Shown: positions 1-9,778 of the stretch, piece after piece
Layout: each line of letters starts with the position of its first letter
How positions within the stretch are numbered: the stretch's first letter is position 1
Source: Nemertoderma westbladi
Taxonomy: Eukaryota; Xenacoelomorpha; Nemertodermatida; Nemertodermatidae
Assembly (NCBI GenBank): GCA_032718475.1
Contig: JAUCBJ010000375.1
Coordinates: 1-64,000 of the forward strand
Direction of reading: 5' to 3'
DNA length: 64,000 nucleotides
Made by a program: the position numbers and the translations under genes
Notes under the pieces: model-generated
Databases searched by the model: none
The model's input: only the letters and a program-made list of their open reading frames with translations
What the model was told of the DNA's origin: nothing

Positions 1-399
1 GACTCGCCAGGCCTCTCGCCACCGACGGAACGAGGTGAAGTCGACATCGCTATCGATTTTCTCGAGATCGCGGATATCGATAACGCGGCGTTGTGGTTGA
101 CGTGTCGGTGCGGGTTGTATCGGACCGGCCCCGCCGGGATTGGTCACACCCGCGCCCGATTGGAGTGCGCCCAACAGTTGCGCGATCTGCGCATTGGCCT
201 CGGCGCGCTCGCGTGCTGCACTGTCCTGCTGGTGTATCAGCATTTGAGTTAGTTTATCGAGGCGAGCGTCTGCGGCCGCCTCGCGTTGAGTGGCGTCAAC
301 GTCGCGTTTTGCCAACTCCTGACGCAAGTGGTTGAGAACGTCGATGGCGGGTTCAGTGTCGTCCGAGCCCTGTTCGGAGGGAGTTCTGTGGTCGGCCAT
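1..399 (-). CDS. Partial gag-like protein of an LTR retrotransposon (N-terminal 133 residues)
   Basis: An open minus-strand frame starts at the ATG at 399-397 and runs without a stop off the left window edge. The first 20 residues are acidic. Residues about 20-75 are rich in Q, E, R, A and L and look like a coiled coil, and residues about 80-103 form a Gly/Pro/Ala linker. The visible end (about 119-133) has the pattern DFTSFRRWREAWRV, which resembles the start of the capsid-like domain in animal Ty3/gypsy Gag proteins, where an F..W...W motif follows a short acidic helix. The role would be particle assembly around the element RNA. Coding GC is clearly higher than in the AT-rich DNA beyond 900, as expected for a recently inserted element. 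The candidate PBS and LTR lie just upstream in the correct order and orientation. Protease and RT would lie outside the window, so the family call is inference. Confidence 0.6.
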   Translation of the reverse strand, partial: MADHRTPSEQGSDDTEPAIDVLNHLRQELAKRDVDATQREAAADARLDKLTQMLIHQQDSAARERAEANAQIAQLLGALQSGAGVTNPGGAGPIQPAPTRQPQRRVIDIRDLEKIDSDVDFTSFRRWREAWRV

Positions 400-502
400 C
401 AGTTCGCTTCTGCGTTACTCGGGGTTTGGGGTTATGCAGACAGGAGTACCGGTAGGTCCGTAGGTTTCGGATTGCGTGGTGGTTTCAGTTCACCAACACA
501 AA

Positions 503-515
503 CACAACTGCGCCA
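503..515 (-). other. Candidate primer-binding site of the LTR element
   Basis: On the minus strand the sequence TGGCGCAGTTGTG follows directly after the presumed 5' LTR end (...CCATACA). It starts with TGG, as expected for pairing to a tRNA 3' CCA end, and lies about 100 bp upstream of the gag start. I cannot say which tRNA primes. Confidence 0.4.
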
Positions 516-756
516 TGTATGGAGGTCACGACTAACTGTGGAGCCGGAATAATGTCGGGCGTATAATATACAGGTAGTGACCACACAAGTACAAACAACA
601 ACAATGCTGTGCTGGGCCGTCTGTCTGGCAGTGCGCCCTATGACTGGAGACCTAACTGTACTGACCACTGGACAAGCTAACTGCTGTCTATCGGTCGGTG
701 GTATCCTGAGTCTGTGTCAGGGCGTAGTCCAAGAATACTGGTGAGTCATCCCTACA
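516..756 (-). repeat. Candidate 5' LTR (241 bp) of the gag-bearing element
   Basis: On the minus strand this segment would start TGTAGGG and end CCATACA, giving near-matching inverted termini (7 bp, one mismatch) of the TG...CA type. It abuts the candidate PBS. A TATA-like block (TATATTATA on the minus strand, 561-570) lies about 50 bp inside the PBS-proximal end, a plausible promoter position. The second LTR and target-site duplication are outside the window, so the outer boundary is provisional; a TGTA start at 831 is an alternative. Confidence 0.4.
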
Positions 757-1430
757 GTACCGCAGTCCCTGAGTATCTGCTGGCATATGGGGCGAGCCAT
801 GTAGTGTGGCGAGTTTGTATCACTACAACGACCACTTCCCTAATCCAACCCACATCTAGGGACTCCCCAACTTAATATCGTTCGGAGTGGGCGTGTGACC
901 ATATTGCTTTATATTTGTATTTGTTTTATTTTTATATTTATGTATGTATTATTATGTAATTTTATTTTAATCGTTTTATTTAATTTTATTTAGTAGTATG
1001 GTATTTTAGAGATTATTTAGTAGATTAGTGCAATATATATTCGCGTTTATTATTTAATTACGTATATTATATATTTAGTGCGACGGCGAGAAATAATTCT
1101 TTTTTCTCTTTCCTTACTGCCCGTATTACATTATCAATACGTGACTACAGTAAGATGAAATCTTCGTACTTATTAAAGTACAATAAAGCCACTACTATAT
1201 TCAAGTATTATTGGTAGGCAGAGTATTAGGAATGCAAAGTTCAGATCCTCGTGTCTCGGCTAAACCAAGCTCTGGGTAGACCTTGGAAACGACTTGCCTC
1301 TTCACACTGACATTGCTTCGTGCGATATTGCTCTCATACCGTATATTAAATAATACATATAGTAGCGTGATGTCCCTTTAACAGTAGCGTATAACGCAAA
1401 ATAAATCTGTTAAACCCTTTGACCATCTGT
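757..1430. other. Non-coding DNA, no gene seen
   Basis: Beyond the candidate LTR, composition shifts sharply near 900 to AT-rich DNA with T-rich simple sequence (about 905-1080). No supported reading frame, RNA gene or recognisable element was found. Confidence 0.6.
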
Positions 1431-1735
1431 AATTCTAGTCGATTAAGATATCGCAGCACCCACCGATATACTTGAAAGATAAATTTCTAGAATCAATGGT
1501 TAACGTCCCCAGACAAGTTCTGGAATAAACTGGTGCCCATCATAAATATTAATTATTAATATTTACAAAATTCTGTCAAATATCAGATCCTTTAAAATTC
1601 TAGTCGATTAAGATATCGTAGCACTTACCGATACTCTTAAAAGGACAAAATTCCTAGAATTAAGGATCCTATGTCCCCAGACCTGCTCTGGAATCAAATT
1701 GTGTCTATTTAACATTAAATAATAAAATTTCCGGG
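1431..1735. repeat. Tandem dimer, about 165-bp unit
   Basis: The block beginning AATTCTAGTCGATTAAGATA at 1431 recurs at 1596, so the period is 165 bp. Matching landmarks follow in the same order: the GATTAAGATATCG stretch, an ACCGATA block, a CTAGAAT block, and GTCCCCAGAC followed by TTCTGGAAT or CTCTGGAAT. The second copy is shorter and about 20-25% diverged by eye. It may be a relic of a longer satellite or an element-internal duplication. Confidence 0.7.
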
Positions 1736-2528
1736 AATAAATTTAAATTCATATATTTCAATGAATTAATAAATTGTCATTTTATACAATTTATAATATT
1801 CCCAAAATTCCATTAATCAATAGATCATGGGAGCGGAGATTCACTCTATTAAGTGTATTTGTGTGCGAGAATCTCCAATGTATAGTCAATAGCCAATAAA
1901 ATTCATAAAATCATGTATAAAAGGGATATTGACCATTAAAGAATTACTATTAAATAGCATCCCAGATCTGTATGCATGAGAATTACCCTAATTCTACCGC
2001 TAGCTTTCCATAATGTCACCATGGCAACAACCACGCTAGAATTAGAAGTGAGTTAAAAGAACAATAGAAAGCATGCGCATTGAATAGCATACGGAATAAA
2101 TAACACACCGCTAGTATCCAAGAATACATAATAACAACGTGACATTCTGGAAGGCACTTGACTAACGGACAAATGACCCGAATGTGTGATAGAATGTGTA
2201 CCATTTGTGACTGTTACGTGGAATTTGTGCGTTTGTAGGAGAATGTTACTACTAAGGTGTGTTTACAGTAGCGAGTCGCAATTGTGAAAGTAACCCTAAC
2301 TCTCCAGTAAGAACCTGAAGTATATCTAAGCCTTTGGGACGGACGGTGGAGTGGCTCGTGCTGGTTGTTGTAGTCGTTGTGCAGCTACGACGTTGGCGAT
2401 AGGCACATCGGCGAAAGTACACCAGCGCTGAGGATCTCGCACTGTCCGGGGGCAGAGAGGGGTAGGCAGCGACGCCCGCTCGCCTAAATATAAACTCATT
2501 ATAATATGGATAAATTTATATAGCAGAT
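1736..2528. other. Non-coding DNA upstream of the 376-codon frame
   Basis: AT-rich to about 2220, then more GC-rich to 2480. An 8-bp inverted repeat (GGAGATTC at 1835, GAATCTCC at 1869) is present. A TATAAA lies at 2489-2494, only 35 bp before the ATG at 2529, which would leave a very short leader; I treat it as a weak promoter candidate. No gene is supported on either strand. Confidence 0.5.
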
Positions 2529-3659
2529 ATGATTGAGTTGATAGAAGATGATCTTGGTATCAGGGAGAGATATACTCTACCTTTACAAGCGTTTGTTGAT
2601 AGCTTGATACACGGCGACGCTGGTCCAACTGCTGCGGAGGACGATGATCGTTATATCAAACCGCCAATGTCCCAAGAGCAGCTCACGCGTGAGTTGGACT
2701 ATAAGAAATTCACCGCTCGCTATACGCATCGTAATGGTACGTATGTGGACTTCTTAACTACTGGTCATCCTATCGATTTACACGATACGGACAATGTCGA
2801 CACCAAAAGGGAAATGGTACGATTGAAATATCCTACCCAGCGGAGGCGGAACGATAAACCGAGAATGGAACACGAGAATTCTATTCGAAACAGACTCGAA
2901 AGAGAAGACGTTGAGGAGTCGGATAAACGCAGCGACTTCAACGATTATCTGGAATTCCTGATAGAAAAAAAACTCAATATTGCCAGTCAACAAAATCTAG
3001 AAGCTCGATATCCTCAAGGTATACATCATGACCGCATGGTAGAACTCAAACGGCTCTATTCCCCTATGATGTATCTTACCGCCGATCGACCGCTACCTGT
3101 TGTACCGAATAGCTTCGAACGGATGGAGGAATATTGTAAGCTGGAGAAAGATCACTCGCGTTTCCCCTACAAGACGTACGTTTTTGGGTATTATTGCGAT
3201 GAATGCCCAAGACCCAACCAACAAACGGAAAGACATAAACATCCGCGGAGACGTTGCTTTAAACACGGTTTTACTCGCTATACTTACGGGAGTTTCGAGC
3301 GAAACTTGTTCAATGTATCACCTACGCTCGTTCGACTCAGACGATCCTTAAATAAACCAATGATCAGAGTTTCGGAATACTCGATCAGAGCTCCTCATTC
3401 CCTAGTGAGACCTCAGACTCTTGATCCTATTAGTATAACGGATCCTCCCGAGCTGTACTCACTGCTCAAAGATCTAGTGTTACCTGAACGATTAGTCGGT
3501 GGCACCCCAGTTGTGGGCTTCTTAGATATTAGCCCATCCTACCTAACCGGATTGGGACGCGGACATTTAATGTCGCCGTTTAACCCTTACCATCGTCCCG
3601 GCTTGACACGATATAACCTGTCACCAGAGTGGCGGAGAACGTTGCACCAAACGAGTTAA
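2529..3659 (+). CDS. Unrecognised 376-residue protein, intronless
   Basis: This is the longest reading frame in the window with no evident transposon similarity. I do not recognise the family. The protein is soluble-looking: no signal peptide and no membrane segment. Residues 28-60 and 85-140 are highly charged. A possible zinc-binding cluster is visible at 223-246 (C223, C226, H236, H238, C243, H246) in a basic, Tyr-rich context. The C-terminal third (about 260-376) is richer in Pro, Leu and Arg. An ATG start follows a TATA-like sequence at close range, and the TAA at 3657-3659 ends it. A canonical-looking donor GTAAGT lies just after the stop at 3710. A relic frame with coiled-coil character follows, suggesting the two once belonged to one element or operon-like unit. 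It could be a captured viral or transposon structural gene, a host orphan gene, or chance; length and even codon use argue against chance. Confidence 0.5.
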   Translation: MIELIEDDLGIRERYTLPLQAFVDSLIHGDAGPTAAEDDDRYIKPPMSQEQLTRELDYKKFTARYTHRNGTYVDFLTTGHPIDLHDTDNVDTKREMVRLKYPTQRRRNDKPRMEHENSIRNRLEREDVEESDKRSDFNDYLEFLIEKKLNIASQQNLEARYPQGIHHDRMVELKRLYSPMMYLTADRPLPVVPNSFERMEEYCKLEKDHSRFPYKTYVFGYYCDECPRPNQQTERHKHPRRRCFKHGFTRYTYGSFERNLFNVSPTLVRLRRSLNKPMIRVSEYSIRAPHSLVRPQTLDPISITDPPELYSLLKDLVLPERLVGGTPVVGFLDISPSYLTGLGRGHLMSPFNPYHRPGLTRYNLSPEWRRTLHQTS

Positions 3660-3720
3660 ACGCTATTCTACAAAGATCAGAAAGGAAACCTGCGTTTGTT
3701 CAGATAAACGTAAGTTGTAA

Positions 3721-4053
3721 CAGCAAGTCCAAGCGATAAACGAATTGTCTTTATCTCAGTTCGATTGTGAAATCCAGAATCTCTAAGAAGATATCGAACT
3801 TAGACAACCCCATTCTCTGCGAGAGTTTTTGGATGAACGTATCCAGCTACGAGCGGAGGAAAATCAGCTCGAGGAGAAGCATATCGAAACGGCGGATACC
3901 CCGACCATAATCCTACACCTTCTGATGCAATCATATTGCACCCTTCACCCAGGATTTATAGCCCTCCTAGTAAAGTGGCTCCCCCCAAAGAGAAAAGGAC
4001 TCTTGCTAGCCTCAAAAAAACTGCGTAAACGCCGTCTGCGTAAGAAAGACTAA
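3721..4053 (+). pseudogene. Broken frame with coiled coil and basic tail
   Basis: A frame different from the 376-codon frame is open from 3721 to 4053 except for one in-frame TAA at 3784-3786. Before the stop it reads as a Q/E/L-rich helix; after it, an E/R/Q/L-rich helix continues the same heptad-like character, so the stop looks like a nonsense mutation in one coiled-coil protein. The last 25 residues are strongly basic (K/R clusters) and end at TAA 4051-4053. No upstream ATG is available in frame because a TAA precedes it at 3718-3720. I cannot name the family. It lies 61 bp downstream of the 376-residue frame on the same strand and may be the remains of its partner. Confidence 0.4.
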
Positions 4054-5876
4054 CTGTTTAGAGTATTTTTGTATTTTAGAAACTGTGATTTGTTATATTT
4101 TATAGACTTAAATCCCATTTTCTGGGAGCGGTGTAAAAGCTTTTGCGTCATTAACCGGTTATTTTCCTGTAGTTGGTTTGCCAGGCATAAAAAGGCCGTG
4201 TCCTTGCTGTACTGGTGTTTTAGAGGACATAAAAGTCATTTCTTATGTATTTGTACTGTATTTGTACTTTAGAGGACATAATCCGCAATCTCGTGACGCG
4301 ATAAGCTAGATACTCTTGAAAACAGTGTCGCTACCATGATGACGGCTAACAGCTGATATTGCCACGTCGACGTTTCTTTGTTTCTTTGTTCTCTCGTTGT
4401 TCGGTTGACCAATCAGAGCGTTTGTTGTCTCTGTGTTGGAGGTGTATACAGAAACTCAGTAGTTCGGTGTTATGTTTTTGCCCAGAGCCTAAGAACCGGC
4501 TTTTGGCACCTCCGTGTTTTCAGTTTTTAGCTTTACATTAGTAGGCTTAATTATAGAACGTATATCTGTTATCAAACGAAACACGAGCTATTCACTCATT
4601 TACTATCCATAAATTATTAATATTACTGCCTTTGCTGTTGGTTATTCGTTATATTTGTTGATGAAATATTATATCGGAATACTGATCAATAGTCAGATAC
4701 CCCACCTTCTTGATATACTAAAGGTTAGAGAGACCGGTTACAGATAAACGATTGCGACCTATGTATGTTGAGTGGTTTAAAGTGAATCTAATGCTATTTC
4801 ATATGCCCAACATAAATTGTCTGTTGCTCTCTTTATACGTGACTAAATTTAGTGAAGGTCGGCAGATTAGTGTGCAGTATTGTGCAGCATTGTGTATGAG
4901 TGTAACTGATAACAAAGCATCTCCTAAAGAATGCGCCATATACGTGAATCTATAGCCTTTTCGTTGTGTCTGGTTTAAGTCATAACTCTGTTTACATATT
5001 TAGAGCGCCACGTCATAAAGGAACTGTTAATATTTCCCGAAAGTGAATAATATTTGTCAGAGATTATATATTACGATCAGTCGAATAATACAGTAGGCTT
5101 ACACCATCAATCATTAAGCCCCGAACTCAGTCTCCCGGGTATATCCAACGGGTGAATGATTGCGCATAGACTGGCTTCGGCTAATGTAGTGTATCAAATA
5201 CTCGTCATAGGCTAAAGACTATCTATCATCCAAAGACATTCTAATTTTGGCAGGTTAAACTGTCAAAGGTCTTCAAAAGCGCAAACATCCTCCCAATTAA
5301 AACCGGATAGAGTGGCAACCATTAAAAGACTGTAAGGCGGCGGAGTTTTATCAGCTGAAAGACCTCTATGTATTAGTGCTCGAATTAATTTATAACGATT
5401 TATTATTTATTTATAATTACTATTTATAATTTATTATGGAGGACTAGAGATACCAATATAATATGGCGTGATGGCATGTTATTAGAGTACATAAGCTATG
5501 TAGCACGCTATGTGGTAGTGGCGAGTAGAGTGTGGTAGTGGACTGTATTATATTGCACCGCATGGGGGGGATTTAAAGTTAATTATTTCCTATTAAACTC
5601 ACACTATGCGGTGGTAGTTGTTAAGTGATAGATGAACACCTGTCAGTCAATGTCTTATGATATTAATCTTGCACTGACATTATTATATTATGTGATTATT
5701 ATAATACTGAGCAAAACATTATACTATTTTGGCCTCTCTATAATTCTTATTTATTATCTATCAACTCCCACCATCTATATCGTGCGAGTCATTTCCTCGA
5801 CTGTGATATCCTGTGGTCGCCTTACACAGGACTGGTGGTGGGAATAGGAAACAAAGGTAGAGGATACGACCGTATT
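4054..5876. other. Non-coding DNA, no gene seen
   Basis: Short open stretches occur but none has recognisable protein content. Minor repeats include two TTTAGAGGACATAA copies at about 4212 and 4268 and GTGGTAGTGG copies at about 5513 and 5532. AT-rich simple sequence lies at 5380-5440. Confidence 0.6.
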
Positions 5877-6284
5877 TCTATCTTCGAAAGCCAAGGTGAT
5901 CGGCTGACAAAGACAAAGCGAACAGCCCAGAAAGACCATATTCTGTATCGCAAGAGATATATGAGCTCTGTACAAGATAAGCTAAGTCCGCTTAGCCCCT
6001 TCTCCAGCGATTATCGTTTTATTGTGGCCGAGGTAAGACTTAGTCTATGCAAACAGCATGATTGGTCCTCGCTGTTTCAATAGCTGAGATCCACACTACA
6101 GCTGAGAAACAGTTATGAGGTTCTTGCATCGTAGGTGGCGGCAGATTACTGCGGGGGATATACTGCCTTCACAGAGTTAGTTAAGTTAGCAGCTGCAGAA
6201 ACAGTTCCGTTATACCCTCGAACAGAAAAAACACCCTGGGCCAGGACTGACTGCTTTTACTATTTCGAGGAAAATACGGATTAA
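5877..6284 (+). pseudogene. LINE endonuclease relic (C-terminal part of EN domain)
   Basis: The frame ending at 6083 contains KDHILYRKRYMSS and PFSSDYRFIVAEVRLSL. These align residue by residue with QIDHILFRRKYRSS and PFSSDHRLIVAKVRLSL of the better-preserved copy at 15447-16716. They are the DHI and SDH motifs of AP-like (EEP) endonucleases of non-LTR retrotransposons, which nick target DNA for target-primed reverse transcription. The catalytic SDH is changed to SDY here. After a TAG at 6081-6083 the same frame continues with strong similarity (YEVLAS, YTAFTELVKLAAAETVP), is broken again by TAG at 6132-6134, and stops at 6282-6284. No RT domain follows. This copy extends past the point where the other copy is cut by satellite, so it shows what the intact element encodes next. 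Confidence 0.75.
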
Positions 6285-7195
6285 AAAGAAGTGAAAAATA
6301 CTGTATTTTTGTAAAATAATTATTTATTAGTTTAATATTATTAATATTACTATTATTGTTATTAACTACTTAACATTTTCAGGTATTTTCAAAAAATACC
6401 CATTGGCCACGACTTACACTTCAATATAGAACAGTGACGGGCAGTGCCGTATGCCAGACAAGTATCAACAAGCCCAGCCCGCCTGACGTGCGTGCGCAAA
6501 GGGTTAAAGTAAAGGCTTGTACTAAGGGAAAGCTCATGTGTGCATTGGGTAGAATAGCTAACCATTGTGATCGAAATAGTAACTTACAGAATAATATAAT
6601 TAATTTATAGCAATAAGCTGTAATTAAATTCAAGGGAATAAAATGAACACTGACCAGCCGCACTTAGTTACTATATCTCGGTAACTACAGGTAGAAGTAG
6701 AACACAATTTTTAATTATATAAAAAAGGCCCCACATATTACTAAGGTAACTGATGAAAAAATATTCAATTCCACTGCACGGAATTTAATAAATTCTACTC
6801 AATTTAAATACCGGTAATATAATAGGGATTGCTGTATTGATTTTAGGTGTAATTTATTATTTGAGTTAATAATAAAACACCCTAATAGTTTATTATGTAA
6901 CGAGTCAATAATTTGTGAATATGGGTTTTTTAGGTCAAAGAATCTGATGTGCTGGGTTTAATTCTCTCGTTTAGTTGAGAATTGGTGATAAAAAGCTTCC
7001 TTTATTGTACCAGCAAAGTGATAATAAAAGTGATTTAATGGTTGGATATATTTCCGTTACTCTGGAAACTTAATATCATCAGATTTTTTGTATCATTGTT
7101 TTTTTCACTGTCGATTCTTGCATTTTTTGATCAGATGTTTTATACTGATAAAAACAGGAACATTCTTAAAATTTTTAAAATTTCCTAGTCTAATA
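6285..7195. other. Non-coding AT-rich DNA with a small hairpin
   Basis: No gene is supported. A perfect 8-bp hairpin with a 3-base loop (GGTATTTT at 6382-6389, AAAATACC at 6393-6400) is present. Confidence 0.5.
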
Positions 7196-7480
7196 TAGGG
7201 ATGTGAGTTTTCCGGAACTATGTTTTTTAAGGAAAATTCCGAAAATTTCCGGAAAAGTATTTTTCATCCGTAGTTACGACCACAAGAGCCAAGACAACGA
7301 ACCACCTAAACACATCTAAGCAGGAATCCCTTATTTTAGTGTTTATTCTACTTGTGTTATACTATTTGTTTTCAGAATGTGCTTAATAAAATAATTAATA
7401 AAATAGGAAATTTCCGGAAAAATGTATAGGAAATTTCCGGAAATTTCCCTAACATTTCCTGACTCACATCCCTACTAATA
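7190..7480. mobile_element. MITE-like TIR element (7196-7474) with flanking CTAATA duplication
   Basis: The 279-bp segment begins TAGGGATGTGAGT and ends with its inverted complement ACTCACATCCCTA. The direct repeat CTAATA flanks it at 7190-7195 and 7475-7480; depending on where the ends are set, this may be part of an 8-bp duplication. Subterminal copies of AAATTTCCGGAAA-like sequence occur near both ends. There is no coding capacity. TAGGG termini and a 6-8 bp duplication fit a hAT-type non-autonomous element, but no transposase is here to confirm. Confidence 0.7.
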
Positions 7481-7823
7481 TATTAACATTCAGGTTTCTT
7501 TGAAAGGTATTTGCGATAAATTGTTTGAAAAGTTAGGGTAATGAAATCTCGAGAAAATGTTTCTTTCAGTATAGTATAGTCTGTGAGAAGTGCTCGGCTC
7601 CGCAAGTGCAAACCCCAGTAGAGTCCAGATTCCCCACCACTTACCCGGCCCCAGGCCATCCACCACTCTAAATCCGGCCCTCCTGGTTACTTTTGTCACT
7701 TATTCATTCACCACAAAAAGATATTGCATTGGTGCCCAGCTTTCATAGATAAATGTTCCAGAATATTTCATAAAATAATTAGGTAATTAAAATGTTATTT
7801 TTCAAATGATAACAATAATATTG
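7481..7823. other. Non-coding DNA between MITE and fold-back element
   Basis: A somewhat GC-rich stretch at about 7585-7690 is open on the minus strand but shows no recognisable protein. No RNA gene seen. Confidence 0.4.
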
Positions 7824-8088
7824 GTCTGGTTCCTTTTTGCCGAAATAATGATGGCGAAGGCAAATTCGGGTAATGGCTGGCATCCAACGGTTTTAAGCTA
7901 AATCGAGTTAGCTGATTCCGAATCCGTCTGATGCCAAGATCCATTGTGAATTTTTGGGTCCCGTTTCACCATGGCAACAGGAGGTCAATTGAAAAATACC
8001 ACTTTCTATTGATCTACAGAATTCTAACCTTGACCGACCCCCCCTAAACCGGCATCAGAGAATCCATTGAGGTACATTTTAGATCCCA

Positions 8089-8102
8089 GTTACCATGGCA
8101 AC
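8089..8102. promoter_or_regulatory. RFX X-box-like motif GTTACCATGGCAAC
   Basis: Matches the known RFX-family X-box consensus (GTNRCC, spacer, RGYAAC) at every defined position, with a near-palindromic centre. It lies in the transposon left arm, so function is unproven. Confidence 0.5.
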
Positions 8103-8524
8103 TGTTCGAAATACGTCTTCAAATGTCGTTTTTACTGCAAACGAATTTTTGTAAATTTCAATGGTTTTCTAAACCATTGCCAAATACGTGTTCCCCTTGG
8201 GCTAAAATCATGAAACATTCCAAATATATTGTCAATAAGACCCTCTATATTTTTAATGGTGGTGCCATAAAAATGGATTAGTAGTTGCCATATGTATCCA
8301 TGGAAACTAGCAAAAAATATCCTTGTGCAATGTTTCATCACTTTACATATAGTTACTATCAGTTTAAAAAGAAATCCATTTGGTCTTTTCTTATTACCAT
8401 AGCAACGGGAAACATTTTGTAATATGTAGAATATCCGTCAGAAACATGTGATATGTATTTCAGATGCATTTCAATATGTTATATAGTCAACATTCATGAT
8501 CACAAGCGAAGTCATTATTCTATT

Positions 8525-8538
8525 GTTACCATAGCAAC
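8525..8538. promoter_or_regulatory. RFX X-box-like motif GTTACCATAGCAAC
   Basis: Full match to the X-box consensus half-sites. A related copy with an A at the first position lies at 8393-8406 and another with a T there at 8835-8848. Confidence 0.5.
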
Positions 8539-9227
8539 GGGCATATTTTATTATTTAAGTATTTCCATTATCGTTTTGGTATTTCATTCGCCTTATAGGT
8601 TAATAATTGAAGGATTTTGGATAATTAAAAGTATATGGGGTCTTCTGTAGTTATTCTATTTGACAAAGTTATGTTTTATTGTCATAGCAACGGGAGTTTT
8701 CCTCATAATACGGGAATAACTGTTGGGTTTCCCAAAATTTTTTAAATTGTGCAGTTCAGTCAATTTTAAAATATGGGTCGTTACCAAATCACTAAAATTT
8801 ATTTTAATTTACTTTATGTTCTTAGCAACGAAAGTTTACCATAGCAACCGGGGGTTTTTAATAAGAACATTGGGTTTTTCATAGCATATTAACATGTTTT
8901 TTGCATAGATTTTATATATGAGAAGCAAGTTATCTGTAGTGAAGGTATGTTTTTAATAACAATGATAATTTTTGCATAGCAACGGCAACTTTAGCTTATC
9001 AACGACGTGTTTTCATTGTTACCGTGGTCTTTTCACAACAATAAAGACATTTTTATACAATACATAAATGGTGAGTTTTACAGTGGCAATTGACTATGTT
9101 ATGTTTTTTCCGTAGCAACGGTAAGTTTATCCTTAGCAACGGCGACGATTGTATAGTAATGACGAGTTTACCTTAGCAACGGATTGTTTTTACATGGTAA
9201 CAACTAGTTTTCAAGGAATCCCAAGAA

Positions 9228-9749
9228 TTAACACCACCTTGTGATGAGTTTTCTATAGCAACAATCAGCTAGATTTTTTGCAATCTTATTTATACTGCTT
9301 ATGCTATGCAGTGCTCTGTTTTCGCAAGGTATTGATGAAACAATGCATTTGCAGGCATCTGTGCATGAAATTCCAAGATTTTGTAGCAGATGATGGTTTT
9401 TCAGAAAAACTTTCCAAGCTGTCTTCTTGCTATGTCCCAACAGTTGTGATACACTATCACATCATGTGATAGTGTGGAATTCCAGCAATGTGTTTATGAT
9501 ATCACTAGATAATCTTTCATGAATTTTGTGCACTGGAATATAACGTGGCTTCTTTGAAGTCCCTGACTTCAGCCATAAATAGGCACATTTCATTTTACTG
9601 TAGTGGGCTATGAGTAACGCAAGAACATCTGTATCTCTAGACAATACCACTATAGAATCTGCATCAATGTTCAGGCAGTGCAATACTATACGAGTGTCTG
9701 CCTCTTCATGATTTCCTTGTAGTGCAGATACAACTAAATCTCTATCTGA
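9228..9749 (-). pseudogene. FEN/PIN-like nuclease-domain gene fragment
   Basis: A single minus-strand frame is open from 9749 to 9228 except for one TGA at 9462-9464. Motifs in order: EADTR (9690-9704), SRDTDVLAL (around 9640-9613), KKPRYIPV, then EFHTIT, the stop, CDSVSQLLGHSKKTAWKVF. This order (EA[D/E], DxDxL, GxD, G.xKKxA) parallels the acidic metal-binding motifs of FEN1/XPG/XRN-type PIN-like nucleases. It also resembles uncharacterised metazoan proteins with EADTR...DTDV...GCDTTS motifs, often found in repetitive DNA. The stop replaces the residue where such proteins have Gly before Cys-Asp. The frame is closed upstream by TAA (minus strand) at 9752-9750, so the N-terminus is missing. 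It sits exactly in the loop of the fold-back element, so it was probably captured or is the remnant of the element's own gene. Homology is inferred from motif order. Confidence 0.6.
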
Positions 9750-9778
9750 TTATCTTGTGATAGTGATATCTCGAAGTT

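Larger units (their letters stand above)
7824..9202 (+). repeat. Left arm of the fold-back element
   Basis: About 1.38 kb, containing nine or more AGCAAC/GGCAAC motifs. Several are spaced 130-155 bp apart (8401, 8533, 8686, 8824, 8978, 9114), suggesting the arm itself grew from a degenerate repeat of about 140 bp. Confidence 0.8.

Noticed and set aside
93-668. Three short frames on both strands over the gag/LTR region
   Set aside because: They overlap the gag-like frame or the candidate LTR and have compositions of shadow frames without recognisable motifs.
2778-3351. Frames overlapping the 376-residue protein on both strands
   Set aside because: Shadow frames of the longer one, with no independent support.
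6421-6663. 80-codon minus-strand frame with hydrophobic content
   Set aside because: No recognisable motif, no conserved neighbour and low-complexity AT-rich surroundings; not enough to call a gene.
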